Shown: piece after piece, positions 6,450 through 13,318 of the stretch | Layout: every line of letters begins with the position of its first letter | Numbering within the stretch: position 1 is the stretch's first letter | NCBI GenBank assembly: GCA_937902905.1 | Contig: CALELW010000140.1 | Location: 1-13,490, forward strand | DNA: 13,490 bases | Source: an uncultured Clostridium sp. | GTDB taxonomy: Bacteria > Bacillota > Clostridia > Lachnospirales > Lachnospiraceae | Reading direction: 5' to 3' | Notes under the pieces: generated by a model | Database searches by the model: none | What the model was told of the DNA's origin: nothing | What the model saw: the letters and a program-made list of their open reading frames with translations, nothing else | Made by a program: the position numbers and the translations under genes

Positions 6450-8552
6450 ATGGATACGAGTCAATATTTAGATTTGTTTATCGATGAGACAAAAGAGCAT
6501 TTGCAGAGTTTGAATGAACATGTTTTGGTCTTGGAGAAAGAGCCGGAGAATGAGGATACCATAAATGAGATTTTCCGTGCGGCACATACACTGAAAGGGA
6601 TGTCCGGTACAATGGGATTTGTCCGTATGCAGCGTCTGACCCATGATTTGGAAAATGTATTCTCTGAAATCCGCAATGGAAACATGAAAGTGAATGAAAA
6701 ACTGATTGACGTGTTGTTCCGCGGACTGGATGCGCTGGAGTCTTATCTGGCTGTTATTTCCTCTGAGGGAAACGAAGGAACCGAAGACAACGAAGATATT
6801 ATTAATGATTTGAATGCTCTGTTAGAGGAACAGGGTGGCGGCAGTGCGGCTGCTCCGACGCAAAAGGAGGCAAAAAAAGAAGAAACTCCTACGAAGGAAG
6901 AGAAAGCAGAACAAAAACAGGAAAGTGCATCGGATGAAAAATGCAAATTTAAGCAGATTCCGATTTCTGAATATGAAGCGACAGCAATTAATTCGGCAAG
7001 AGCAGAAGGAAAGAACGTGTATGGAATTACCGTATATCTGCAAAAAACTTGTATTTTGAAATCTGCCAGAGCTTTCCTTGTGTTCAAATCTGTTGAAAAT
7101 AAAGGTGAGTTGATTAAATCCGTACCTTCAACAGAGCAGATTGAGGATGAAGAATTTGATTTTGATTTCAGTTGGATTTTTGCGTCGAGTGATACGAAAG
7201 AAAATATCAAAAAACTTGTTATGAACGTATCGGAAATTGCAGAGGTTTATATCGATGATATTGAGGTTCCGGATGCGCCTGTTGCAGGCTCTTCAAATGA
7301 GGCAAAACCGGCACAGGCAAAGCAAGAAGCAGCAAAACCGGATGCCAAAGAAAAGCCAAAGAAAGCACCGGCTTCCAAAGGAAAAGTCGGCAGCCGTTCC
7401 GTACGTGTCGATATAGATAAGCTGGATGTTTTGATGAACCTTGTCAGCGAGTTGATTATTGCAAAAAATGGTCTTGTATCGGCAAGTGCTGCCTCTCCGG
7501 CAGGACAGATGGCAAATTCGCAGGCGTTCCATGAACAGATTGAGTACTTAGAGCGCGTGACGACAAATCTGCATGAATCCGTTATGAAAGTTCGTATGGT
7601 GCCAATCGAGAGTGTTGTTAATCGATTTCCGCGTATGATTCGTGATTTGAATCGTAAATTAAATAAGAAAATGGAATTGTATATGACTGGTGAAGAGACG
7701 GAACTTGACCGTACTGTAATTGATGAAATCGGTGACCCGCTTATGCATTTGCTTCGTAATTCAGCTGACCATGGCTTAGAGAGCAACGAAGAGCGTGTGC
7801 GTCTTGGTAAACCGGAAGTTGGTTCCATCTTTTTGGATGCTTACCAGGATGGTAATAACGTAGTTATTGAAGTACGCGATGATGGTGCCGGAATTAATAT
7901 TGACCGCGTGCGTCAAAAAGCAATTGATAAAGGTACCATTACAGAAAAACAGGCTGAGACGATGACAGACAAAGACTTTATTGATTTGTTGTTCCAGCCA
8001 AGTTTTTCAACAGCTGAAAAGATTACCGATGTTTCCGGACGAGGCGTTGGTCTTGACGTTGTAAAAACTAAAATTGAGGCACTCGGTGGTAATATTACAG
8101 CAAAGACCGTTGCCGGTGAGGGAAGTACCTTTACGATTTCTCTTCCTTTGACATTGGCAATTATTCAGGCTTTGATGGTGAAAGTCGGAGAAGAAAAATA
8201 TGCAATTCCGCTTGGCAGCATTAATGGAATTGAGGACATTGCAAAAGAAGATATCAGCTTAGTACAGTCCAAAGAAGTTATTAATCTTCGTGGACGTGTT
8301 ATCCCGATTCTTCGTCTGCATGATATTTTGGATATGGAACCGGTTGAAAAAGAACCGGAATCTCTGATTGTTGTCATTATGCAGAAGGCAGAACAGCAGG
8401 TTGGTCTTGTGATTGACGAACTGATTGGACAGCAGGAAACCGTTATTAAGTCGCTTGGACACCACATCACCTGCGATAAACTCTTTAGTGGAGCAACGAT
8501 TCTTGGTGATGGTGAAGTAGCGTTAATCTTAGATACAAACACATTAATGTAG
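6450..8552 (+). CDS. cheA: CheA, chemotaxis histidine kinase
   Basis: CheA autophosphorylates in response to receptor state and passes phosphate to CheY and CheB. All five domains are visible in 700 residues. P1 (about 1-105) carries the phosphorylated His at H46 in FRAAHTLKGMSGTMGF. P2 (about 165-275) resembles the Thermotoga-type CheY/CheB-docking domain, with ILKSARAFLVF. P3 (about 316-385) is the dimerisation domain, with DKLDVLMNLVSELIIAKN. P4 (about 386-563) is the ATPase, with N box LLRNSADHG (434-442), G1 DDGAGI (477-482), F box FQPSFS (515-520) and G2 GRGVGLDVV (530-538). P5 (about 565-700) is CheW-like, with NLRGRVIPILRL. Two Ala/Lys/Glu-rich linkers flank P2. The ATG at 6450 has AGGAG nine bases upstream. 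It follows cheB by 4 bases and precedes cheW by 11. Confidence 0.98.
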   Translation: MDTSQYLDLFIDETKEHLQSLNEHVLVLEKEPENEDTINEIFRAAHTLKGMSGTMGFVRMQRLTHDLENVFSEIRNGNMKVNEKLIDVLFRGLDALESYLAVISSEGNEGTEDNEDIINDLNALLEEQGGGSAAAPTQKEAKKEETPTKEEKAEQKQESASDEKCKFKQIPISEYEATAINSARAEGKNVYGITVYLQKTCILKSARAFLVFKSVENKGELIKSVPSTEQIEDEEFDFDFSWIFASSDTKENIKKLVMNVSEIAEVYIDDIEVPDAPVAGSSNEAKPAQAKQEAAKPDAKEKPKKAPASKGKVGSRSVRVDIDKLDVLMNLVSELIIAKNGLVSASAASPAGQMANSQAFHEQIEYLERVTTNLHESVMKVRMVPIESVVNRFPRMIRDLNRKLNKKMELYMTGEETELDRTVIDEIGDPLMHLLRNSADHGLESNEERVRLGKPEVGSIFLDAYQDGNNVVIEVRDDGAGINIDRVRQKAIDKGTITEKQAETMTDKDFIDLLFQPSFSTAEKITDVSGRGVGLDVVKTKIEALGGNITAKTVAGEGSTFTISLPLTLAIIQALMVKVGEEKYAIPLGSINGIEDIAKEDISLVQSKEVINLRGRVIPILRLHDILDMEPVEKEPESLIVVIMQKAEQQVGLVIDELIGQQETVIKSLGHHITCDKLFSGATILGDGEVALILDTNTLM

Positions 8553-8558
8553 GGGGTG
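8551..8558 (+). promoter_or_regulatory. Ribosome binding site of cheW, overlapping the cheA stop
   Basis: AGGGGGTG overlaps the last two bases of the cheA TAG and lies five bases before ATG 8564. It supports this ATG over the in-frame ATGs at codons 5, 8 and 12, which have no comparable site. Confidence 0.7.
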
Positions 8559-8563
8559 TCGAC

Positions 8564-9034
8564 ATGGAAGATTTGATGAATGGAATGGAAACAACAATGG
8601 ATGAAATTCAGTATATTGTTGTCAAATTAGGAAATGAAAAATATGGAATTGATATTTCCTGTGTGGATAATATCGTAAGAATGCAGCATATGACAAGAGT
8701 TCCAAAGTCACAGCCATATTATGTCGGTGTGATTAATCTGCGTGGTGAAGTGGTTCCGATTATGAGTCTGCGCAGACGTTTCGGATTAGAGGATGATGTC
8801 TATCAGTCCGCAACGAGAATTATTATTATCCGTATGCAGGACCAGTCAATGATTGGTGTAATTGTCGATGAAGTGCAGGAAGTAGTAAATATCAACCCGG
8901 CTTCTATCGAGAAACCGGCATTTAAGCTGGAAGAGGAAAAAGCGTCTTTCCTTGCCGGTATTGGCAAAAAAGGAGAGGAACTCATTTCTTTATTGGATAT
9001 GAATGCGGTAATTGAGGAAAAGAAAGAAGTATGA
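8564..9034 (+). CDS. cheW: CheW, receptor-kinase coupling protein
   Basis: CheW is the adaptor that links chemoreceptors to the P5 domain of CheA. The 156 residues form a single CheW domain (about 14-152). The conserved core GVINLRGEVVPIMSLR is at 55-70, and R60 lies in the NLRG turn, which contacts receptors in other systems. Further marks are IVDEVQEVVNI (100-110) and AGIGKKGEELISLLD (131-145). The first 12 residues, MEDLMNGMETTM, precede the domain and are not conserved family sequence that I recognise. The stop overlaps the cheD start (ATGA at 9031-9034), which suggests coupled translation. In B. subtilis cheC lies between cheW and cheD, but here it does not. Confidence 0.97.
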   Translation: MEDLMNGMETTMDEIQYIVVKLGNEKYGIDISCVDNIVRMQHMTRVPKSQPYYVGVINLRGEVVPIMSLRRRFGLEDDVYQSATRIIIIRMQDQSMIGVIVDEVQEVVNINPASIEKPAFKLEEEKASFLAGIGKKGEELISLLDMNAVIEEKKEV

Positions 9035-9516
9035 GTGAGATGATTCGCGTTGGAATGGCTGACTATAAGTTATGTGCACCGCCGGATAAAATTTCGACGT
9101 TAGGACTTGGTTCGTGTATGGGGGTTGTAATCTATGACACGAAAACAAAGTTGTGTGGAATGGCACATATTATGCTGCCGGACAGTACAAAGATTACTCA
9201 TAATGAAAACCGAATGAAGTTTGCAGATACGTGTCTTTTGGATATGTATCATGAACTTTTAGCACGCGGAGGATTGAAAGAAAATCTGCGTGCTAAAATT
9301 GCAGGCGGTGCAAAAATGTTTGCACATCATTCGGACAATGAACTGCTGAATGTTGGACATCACAACATTCAGGCAGTTAGGAAATTTTTACAGGAAAAGA
9401 ATATTCCAATCGTGGCGGATGATTCCGGAAAAGATTTCAGCCGCACGATTATATTTGACCCGGAATGTGAGTTGTTGCATGTTTCGGTGGCTGGTGTAAA
9501 TGAATATGTGATTTGA
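9031..9516 (+). CDS. cheD: CheD, chemoreceptor glutamine deamidase
   Basis: CheD deamidates receptor glutamines and, in organisms with CheC, is also controlled by CheC and CheY-P. The 161-residue protein shows the papain-like active site of the family: C29 in GLGSCMGVVIYD, H46 in GMAHIMLP and T23 nearby. These match Thermotoga maritima C27, H44 and T21 with a two-residue offset. The IAGGAKMF motif (about 90-97) is also typical. The start overlaps the cheW stop, with only a weak AGAAAGAAG upstream, so re-initiation after cheW is likely. No cheC neighbour is present in the window. The length is normal and no catalytic residue is missing. Confidence 0.96.
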   Translation: MSEMIRVGMADYKLCAPPDKISTLGLGSCMGVVIYDTKTKLCGMAHIMLPDSTKITHNENRMKFADTCLLDMYHELLARGGLKENLRAKIAGGAKMFAHHSDNELLNVGHHNIQAVRKFLQEKNIPIVADDSGKDFSRTIIFDPECELLHVSVAGVNEYVI

Positions 9517-9529
9517 CGAGGTGTAGGAT

Positions 9530-9856
9530 ATGAAAAATCGTTACATACCTGCTTTTGTTATGTTGGTTGCCGGCCTTGTGTGTTGTGTTTTGTGTGTGGT
9601 ACAAAGGTGGCCTATTTTAAATAGTTTAATTACTTTAGTCATTGTTTTGTTTCTTTTTTATATCATTGGTCAGATTGCTGCGCAGATTGTTGGAAAAGTT
9701 CAGGCAGAGCATCTGGCTATGATTGAGGCGGAGAAAAAACGCCAGGAAGCAGAAGAGCAGGCTCGCCTTTTGAAAGAGCAGCAGGAAGCGGAAGAAAAGG
9801 AAAAGAAAGAAGCAGAAAAACAGACGGAGCAGGCAGAACAAACCGAGCAGGCATGA
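9530..9856 (+). CDS. Small two-helix membrane protein with a charged cytoplasmic coiled-coil tail, function unknown
   Basis: I do not recognise a named family. The 108 residues contain two hydrophobic segments (about 7-24 and 29-51) joined by a short QRWP turn. The first carries a cysteine cluster (C18, C19, C22). From residue about 56 on, the chain is almost entirely Glu, Lys, Gln and Ala and should be a long helix or coiled coil. Positive charges at the N-terminus and after the second segment suggest that both ends face the cytoplasm. The ATG at 9530 follows cheD by 13 bases, with GAGGTG and AGGA purine runs upstream. The gene sits between cheD and the sigma factor, 20 bases before the latter, so it is expressed with them. 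A role in motility is inferred from position alone. The tail ends in an 18-base tandem repeat. Translation looks real, with good codon use, no frame breaks and a matching gap pattern. Confidence 0.8.
   Translation: MKNRYIPAFVMLVAGLVCCVLCVVQRWPILNSLITLVIVLFLFYIIGQIAAQIVGKVQAEHLAMIEAEKKRQEAEEQARLLKEQQEAEEKEKKEAEKQTEQAEQTEQA
9824..9853 (+). repeat. Short imperfect tandem repeat, 18-base period
   Basis: The 12-base unit ACGGAGCAGGCA at 9824-9835 recurs as ACCGAGCAGGCA at 9842-9853 with one mismatch. It encodes TEQAEQ then TEQA at the very C-terminus of the small membrane protein. The period is a multiple of three, so copy-number change would keep the frame. Confidence 0.6.
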
Positions 9857-9859
9857 CCT

Positions 9860-9868
9860 AGGAAAGGA
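9860..9868 (+). promoter_or_regulatory. Ribosome binding site of the sigma factor gene
   Basis: AGGAAAGGA lies eight bases before ATG 9877. A competing ATG at 9873 is in another frame and meets a stop soon afterwards, so the site and spacing select 9877. Confidence 0.65.
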
Positions 9869-9876
9869 CATAATGG

Positions 9877-10641
9877 ATGAGGGAAACAGAACGAAACCGC
9901 TTGTGGGAACAGTATCATAAAAAAAAGACCCCGCAATTGCGTGAACAGCTTATTCTTGAATATGCCGGTGTTGTAAATTTAGTGGCAGGCAGGCTGAGTA
10001 TGTACTTGGGGTATACGGTAGAGTATGATGACTTGGTAGGATATGGAATTTTTGGTTTGATTGATGCCATTGATAAGTATGACATGGCAAAAAATGTAAA
10101 ATTTGAAACGTATGCCAGTCTGAGAATTCGCGGTGCGATTCTGGATGAAATTCGGAAAATGGACTGGATTCCAAGGACACTTAGGCAGAAACAGAAAAAG
10201 ATGGATGCAGCTGCGGCGAAGATTGAGGCAGAATGTGGAAGAACGGCGAAAGGCGATGAGATTGCAAATGAATTGGGGATCTCCGTGGAAGAATATGAGA
10301 ACTGGAAGGCAGAGGCGGAATTTACCAATTTGATTTCCTTAGATGATTATTTGGAACAGGGAAATGAAGGGCGTCTGGAGACGATGGGAGCAAAATTTCA
10401 GCAGCCTGATCATGCGATTCAGAAACAGGAATTGAAGGAAATGCTTGTGGAAGCTCTCAAAAAATTGACTGAAAAAGAGCAGAAGGTTATTACATTGTAT
10501 TATTATGAAGAATTGACATTAAAAGAGATTAGCCAAATTTTGAGTGTTTCGGAATCAAGGGTTTCCCAGCTGCATACAAAAGCATTAAAAAAAATCAAGG
10601 AGCAGTTAGGAGATTCAGTCGATTTACTTAGCTTGTTCTAA
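9877..10641 (+). CDS. fliA: Flagellar sigma factor of the FliA/SigD/WhiG family
   Basis: This is a sigma-28-type factor that directs RNA polymerase to late flagellar and chemotaxis genes. The 254 residues match the family length. Region 2 (about 24-95) includes DLVGYGIFGLIDAIDKYD and KFETYASLRIRGAILDEIRK, followed by the family hallmark DWIPRTLRQKQK (96-107). Region 3 (about 108-180) follows, and region 4 (about 190-245) contains LTEKEQKVITLYYYEELT and the DNA-binding helix-turn-helix LKEISQILSVSESRVSQLHTKAL. The gene lies at the place of B. subtilis sigD, downstream of the che block. No gene resembling the anti-sigma factor FlgM is nearby. It has two A8 runs: one at codons 15-17 (9919-9926) and one at 10587-10594 near the end of region 4. 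Either could shift the frame if slippage occurred. The alternative name is sigD. Confidence 0.96.
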   Translation: MRETERNRLWEQYHKKKTPQLREQLILEYAGVVNLVAGRLSMYLGYTVEYDDLVGYGIFGLIDAIDKYDMAKNVKFETYASLRIRGAILDEIRKMDWIPRTLRQKQKKMDAAAAKIEAECGRTAKGDEIANELGISVEEYENWKAEAEFTNLISLDDYLEQGNEGRLETMGAKFQQPDHAIQKQELKEMLVEALKKLTEKEQKVITLYYYEELTLKEISQILSVSESRVSQLHTKALKKIKEQLGDSVDLLSLF

Positions 10642-10661
10642 TTAGGAATAGGAGGATACTT

Positions 10662-12260
10662 ATGGCGGCAAATGGTTATTTTCAGGTAGTAGCAGAAGAT
10701 GGAAGAATGTGGCTGAAAATTTTTGCGCCGGAAGAAGGCGAAGTGGATATTTCGCTGGAGATGGTTATGAAATATTTAGATGCCATTTCATTTCCGGATT
10801 ATGACCAGGTGGCACTTGACCAGTATTTAAAGCGTAAAGAATTCGATTCGATGTTTATGCTGTACGAAGGAGAAATTATACCGGAAAGTGAAAAATGTAT
10901 CGTCACCATCACGCCAAATGGAGAGCGTGCATTTGCGCGTTTTTATCCGCCGACGACAGGGGGCACAAGTCTGACAGAAGATGATATTGTCTCAGATTTG
11001 CAGATGGCAGGTATCCGTCATGGAATCCGCAAAAAAGCGATTGAACATTTTTTACAGAATCATGCTTATGAAAAGGATTATCTGATTGCTGAGGCAACGA
11101 TGCCGATTCAGGGATACAGTGCAAAAATCAAGTATTATTTTGATATAAATACGACTGCCCGTCCGAAATTAAATGAAGATGGCAGCGTTGATTTTCATCA
11201 ATTGGGAAATATTAAGTCGGTTAAAGAAGGAGACAAACTTGCGACACTTACACCGGCGTATCGTGGAAAAGCGGGTGTATCCGTATTTGGTAAACCGCTG
11301 ATGCCGAAAAAAGTGAGAAACCGTGCGCTTCGTTTTGGACGGAATATACGGATTTCTGAGGACAAGTGTACAATATATTCGAAAGTTTCCGGGCACGTAA
11401 CCTTAGTTGATGATATGGTTATGGTTTCTGATGTTTACCGGGTTCCTGCAAATGTTGATTCCTCGACCGGAGATATTGACTATAAGGGAACAGTAGAAGT
11501 AACAGGAAATGTCACAACCGGTTTTGCTATTAAAGCAGAGGGCGATATTATTGTGAATGGTGTTGTGGAAGGTGCAACACTTATTTCCGGTGGCAATATT
11601 GTTCTCAAACGAGGCATGCAGGGGATGGATCGTGGTATGCTTCAGGCAGAAGGCAATATTACTGCAAAGTTTTTGGAAAACTGCAAGGTTCGATGCAAAG
11701 GTATGCTCAAATCCGATGCAATTTTGCACAGTGATGTGGAATGCCAGGAAAATGTTGATGTACTAGGGAAAAAAGGCTTGATTAACGGTGGAAGTTTATC
11801 AACTTATGCCGATGTTCATGCGACAACACTTGGCTCGACAATGGGTGCTTCGACGAAAATCAAGATTATTTCAGATAAAGAATTGATTATTCGTGCGAAT
11901 GAAATCAAGGAAGAAGTGGAAAATAAGGAAGAGACGCTTCAAAAAATTGATGAAGTTGTAAAACGGGTCAAAGAGCAGTTAGCGTCCAATCAGGAAGTGC
12001 TGCCGGAGCAGATGAATTATTTGAAACAGGCAACGGTAAATAAGCCGCTTCTTATGAAACAGATTCGGGAACTGCGCGAAGAAAGAGAAAAACTTTTAGT
12101 AAGGATTGAAAAAAATAAACATTCCTGTATCCGGGTGGAAGGAGCCGTGTATTCAGGAATTGATATTACAGTAAAAGATGTTAGTAAAATTCAGCATGAG
12201 CAGGTTTCCCACTGCCGCTTTGTTAGAGACGGTGCGGATGTACGGATTGTTGGATTGTAA
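10662..12260 (+). CDS. fapA: FapA (DUF342) flagellar assembly protein A family
   Basis: The 532-residue protein has the FapA/DUF342 design. An N-terminal region (about 1-155) precedes the conserved core beginning near 159 with DINTTARPKLNEDGSVDF, then VKEGDKLATLTPAYRGKAGVSVFGKPL (split across 187-212). A right-handed beta-helix-like region of short Gly/Val/Ile-rich repeats follows (about 268-405, for example VEVTGNVTTG, AEGDIIVNGVVEG, AEGNITAKFLENC). A helical coiled-coil stretch comes next (about 410-485), then a closing beta segment ending in VRIVGL. In Vibrio a FapA protein affects polar localisation of the flagellum, while in Gram-positive bacteria its job is little known. The ATG at 10662 has GGAGG about six bases upstream and follows the sigma gene by 20 bases, so a motility role is likely but inferred. 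No truncation is seen. Confidence 0.9.
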   Translation: MAANGYFQVVAEDGRMWLKIFAPEEGEVDISLEMVMKYLDAISFPDYDQVALDQYLKRKEFDSMFMLYEGEIIPESEKCIVTITPNGERAFARFYPPTTGGTSLTEDDIVSDLQMAGIRHGIRKKAIEHFLQNHAYEKDYLIAEATMPIQGYSAKIKYYFDINTTARPKLNEDGSVDFHQLGNIKSVKEGDKLATLTPAYRGKAGVSVFGKPLMPKKVRNRALRFGRNIRISEDKCTIYSKVSGHVTLVDDMVMVSDVYRVPANVDSSTGDIDYKGTVEVTGNVTTGFAIKAEGDIIVNGVVEGATLISGGNIVLKRGMQGMDRGMLQAEGNITAKFLENCKVRCKGMLKSDAILHSDVECQENVDVLGKKGLINGGSLSTYADVHATTLGSTMGASTKIKIISDKELIIRANEIKEEVENKEETLQKIDEVVKRVKEQLASNQEVLPEQMNYLKQATVNKPLLMKQIRELREEREKLLVRIEKNKHSCIRVEGAVYSGIDITVKDVSKIQHEQVSHCRFVRDGADVRIVGL

Positions 12261-12280
12261 GAAAAAAGGAGGCGTTTTCT

Positions 12281-12586
12281 ATGTCGATGGGTTCAATTGA
12301 TGCAGTTACTATGGCGCCAAGAACGCTGAATGCGGCAGATGCACAAGGGCGTGAACTGAATCAGAATCAGCATATTTATGACCAGAATGGCATTCAGTTT
12401 CAGCACGAAGTAAGGCGTGAAAGCAGACAAACAGTAGAAACGCAGGAAAGCGAAACAAAAGATTACGATAAGGAAGGAAACGGAAAAGGATCAGATGCAA
12501 AAAAATTTTCAAAAAAGAAACAAAAACAGGAAAAAAAGGAACGGTTAGCACCTCGTTCGACCGGAAGCTTTGATATTACGATTTAA
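12281..12586 (+). CDS. Small hydrophilic protein of unknown function in the motility operon
   Basis: I cannot assign a characterised family. The 101 residues have no signal peptide or membrane segment. The N-terminal half (about 1-50) has a mixed composition with PRTLNAADAQGRELNQNQ and IQFQHEVRRESRQTVE and could form helices. The C-terminal half (about 55-92) is very rich in Lys, Glu, Asp and Gly and is probably disordered. It ends in SFDITI. The ATG at 12281 is backed by a strong AAGGAGG eight bases upstream, so translation is credible. It lies 20 bases after fapA and 15 before the SwrB-like gene, which suggests a motility-linked partner protein. I have a faint impression that comparable short proteins occur beside flagellar genes in other Clostridia, but this is memory, not evidence. 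Confidence 0.75.
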   Translation: MSMGSIDAVTMAPRTLNAADAQGRELNQNQHIYDQNGIQFQHEVRRESRQTVETQESETKDYDKEGNGKGSDAKKFSKKKQKQEKKERLAPRSTGSFDITI

Positions 12587-12601
12587 GAAGAAGGATGGAT
12601 T

Positions 12602-13318
12602 ATGACAGCGATAGAAATCATATTGATTATTATTGGTTTTATCTGCCTGTGTGCAAGCTGCTTTGTGGCAAAAAAGAATAGCGGTTCCACAGAGGTGGAA
12701 AAGGAAAACTTAAGTTCCGAACTTTGGACAGAAAAGGAAGAAGAAAAAATCAAAGAGCGTGTCGGAGAAATTTTGTCCGAGAGGCAAGATGAATTAGTGG
12801 ACACGACAGAGGAACGGATGAATCGTTTATGCAATGATAAAATCATGGCAGTGGATGAATTTTCGCAGCAGATTTTGGAAAAAATTGATGCCAATCATCA
12901 GGAAGTTGTTTTTATGTACAACATGCTGAGTGAAAAGGAAAAAGAATTGAAAGAGTTTATGGCAAAACCGGTGAAGAAAGAATCTGTGATGGATGCTCAT
13001 ACGGCGTTAGAACCGGCAGTTTCCAATCGGATGGCTTCAAATCCGGCATCGGCTTCCCAGACAGCAATTTCTCGTCTGACTGCAAACGCACAAGAAGCAG
13101 AAAAGAAAAAAACTGAAAAAAAAGCAGAGCCAAAAAAAACGGTAAAAAATGAAGTATCAAAACCTGAAATGCCAGTGGCAGGGCAGGGGGATGTAAATGA
13201 AAAAATTAAGAAATTACACAAACAGGGAAAGTCTGTTTTGGAAATATCAAAACAACTGAATATCGGACAGGGTGAAGTAAAACTTGTTCTTGCACTTTAT
13301 GGAGGGAATAAAAAATGA
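12602..13318 (+). CDS. Membrane-anchored coiled-coil protein (DUF6115-like, SwrB-position) with a helix-turn-helix-like C-terminus
   Basis: The 238-residue protein begins with one hydrophobic anchor (about 4-22), then a charged helical region (about 35-122) that includes VVFMYNMLSEKEKELKEFM. A disordered Ala/Lys/Ser-rich linker follows (about 123-195). It closes with a compact segment (about 199-233, KIKKLHKQGKSVLEISKQLNIGQGEVKLVLALYG split here) that reads like the HTH of transcription or resolvase proteins (Gxx.xxIAxxLxIsxxxVxxxL). The pattern matches what I recall of DUF6115 proteins. Position after sigD and an N-terminal anchor plus coiled coil match B. subtilis SwrB (YlxL), which promotes flagellar basal-body maturation. 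Equivalence in function is inferred. The ATG at 12602 has AAGGA about six bases upstream. The stop overlaps the next start (ATGA). Three A-runs of 7-8 bases lie in the linker. Confidence 0.8.
   Translation: MTAIEIILIIIGFICLCASCFVAKKNSGSTEVEKENLSSELWTEKEEEKIKERVGEILSERQDELVDTTEERMNRLCNDKIMAVDEFSQQILEKIDANHQEVVFMYNMLSEKEKELKEFMAKPVKKESVMDAHTALEPAVSNRMASNPASASQTAISRLTANAQEAEKKKTEKKAEPKKTVKNEVSKPEMPVAGQGDVNEKIKKLHKQGKSVLEISKQLNIGQGEVKLVLALYGGNKK

Noticed and set aside
6835..7059. Plus-strand open frame in another frame inside cheA
   Set aside because: Its Lys/Arg-rich product is a frame-shifted reading of the cheA P1-P2 linker.
7247..7828. Minus-strand open frame of 193 codons opposite cheA
   Set aside because: It lies wholly within the conserved cheA frame, with Ser-rich, unnatural composition and no upstream start signals.
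8148..8176. SigA-like hexamers TTGACA and TTTGAT, 17 bases apart, within cheA upstream of cheW
   Set aside because: The -10 element matches poorly and both lie in conserved coding sequence, so chance explains them.
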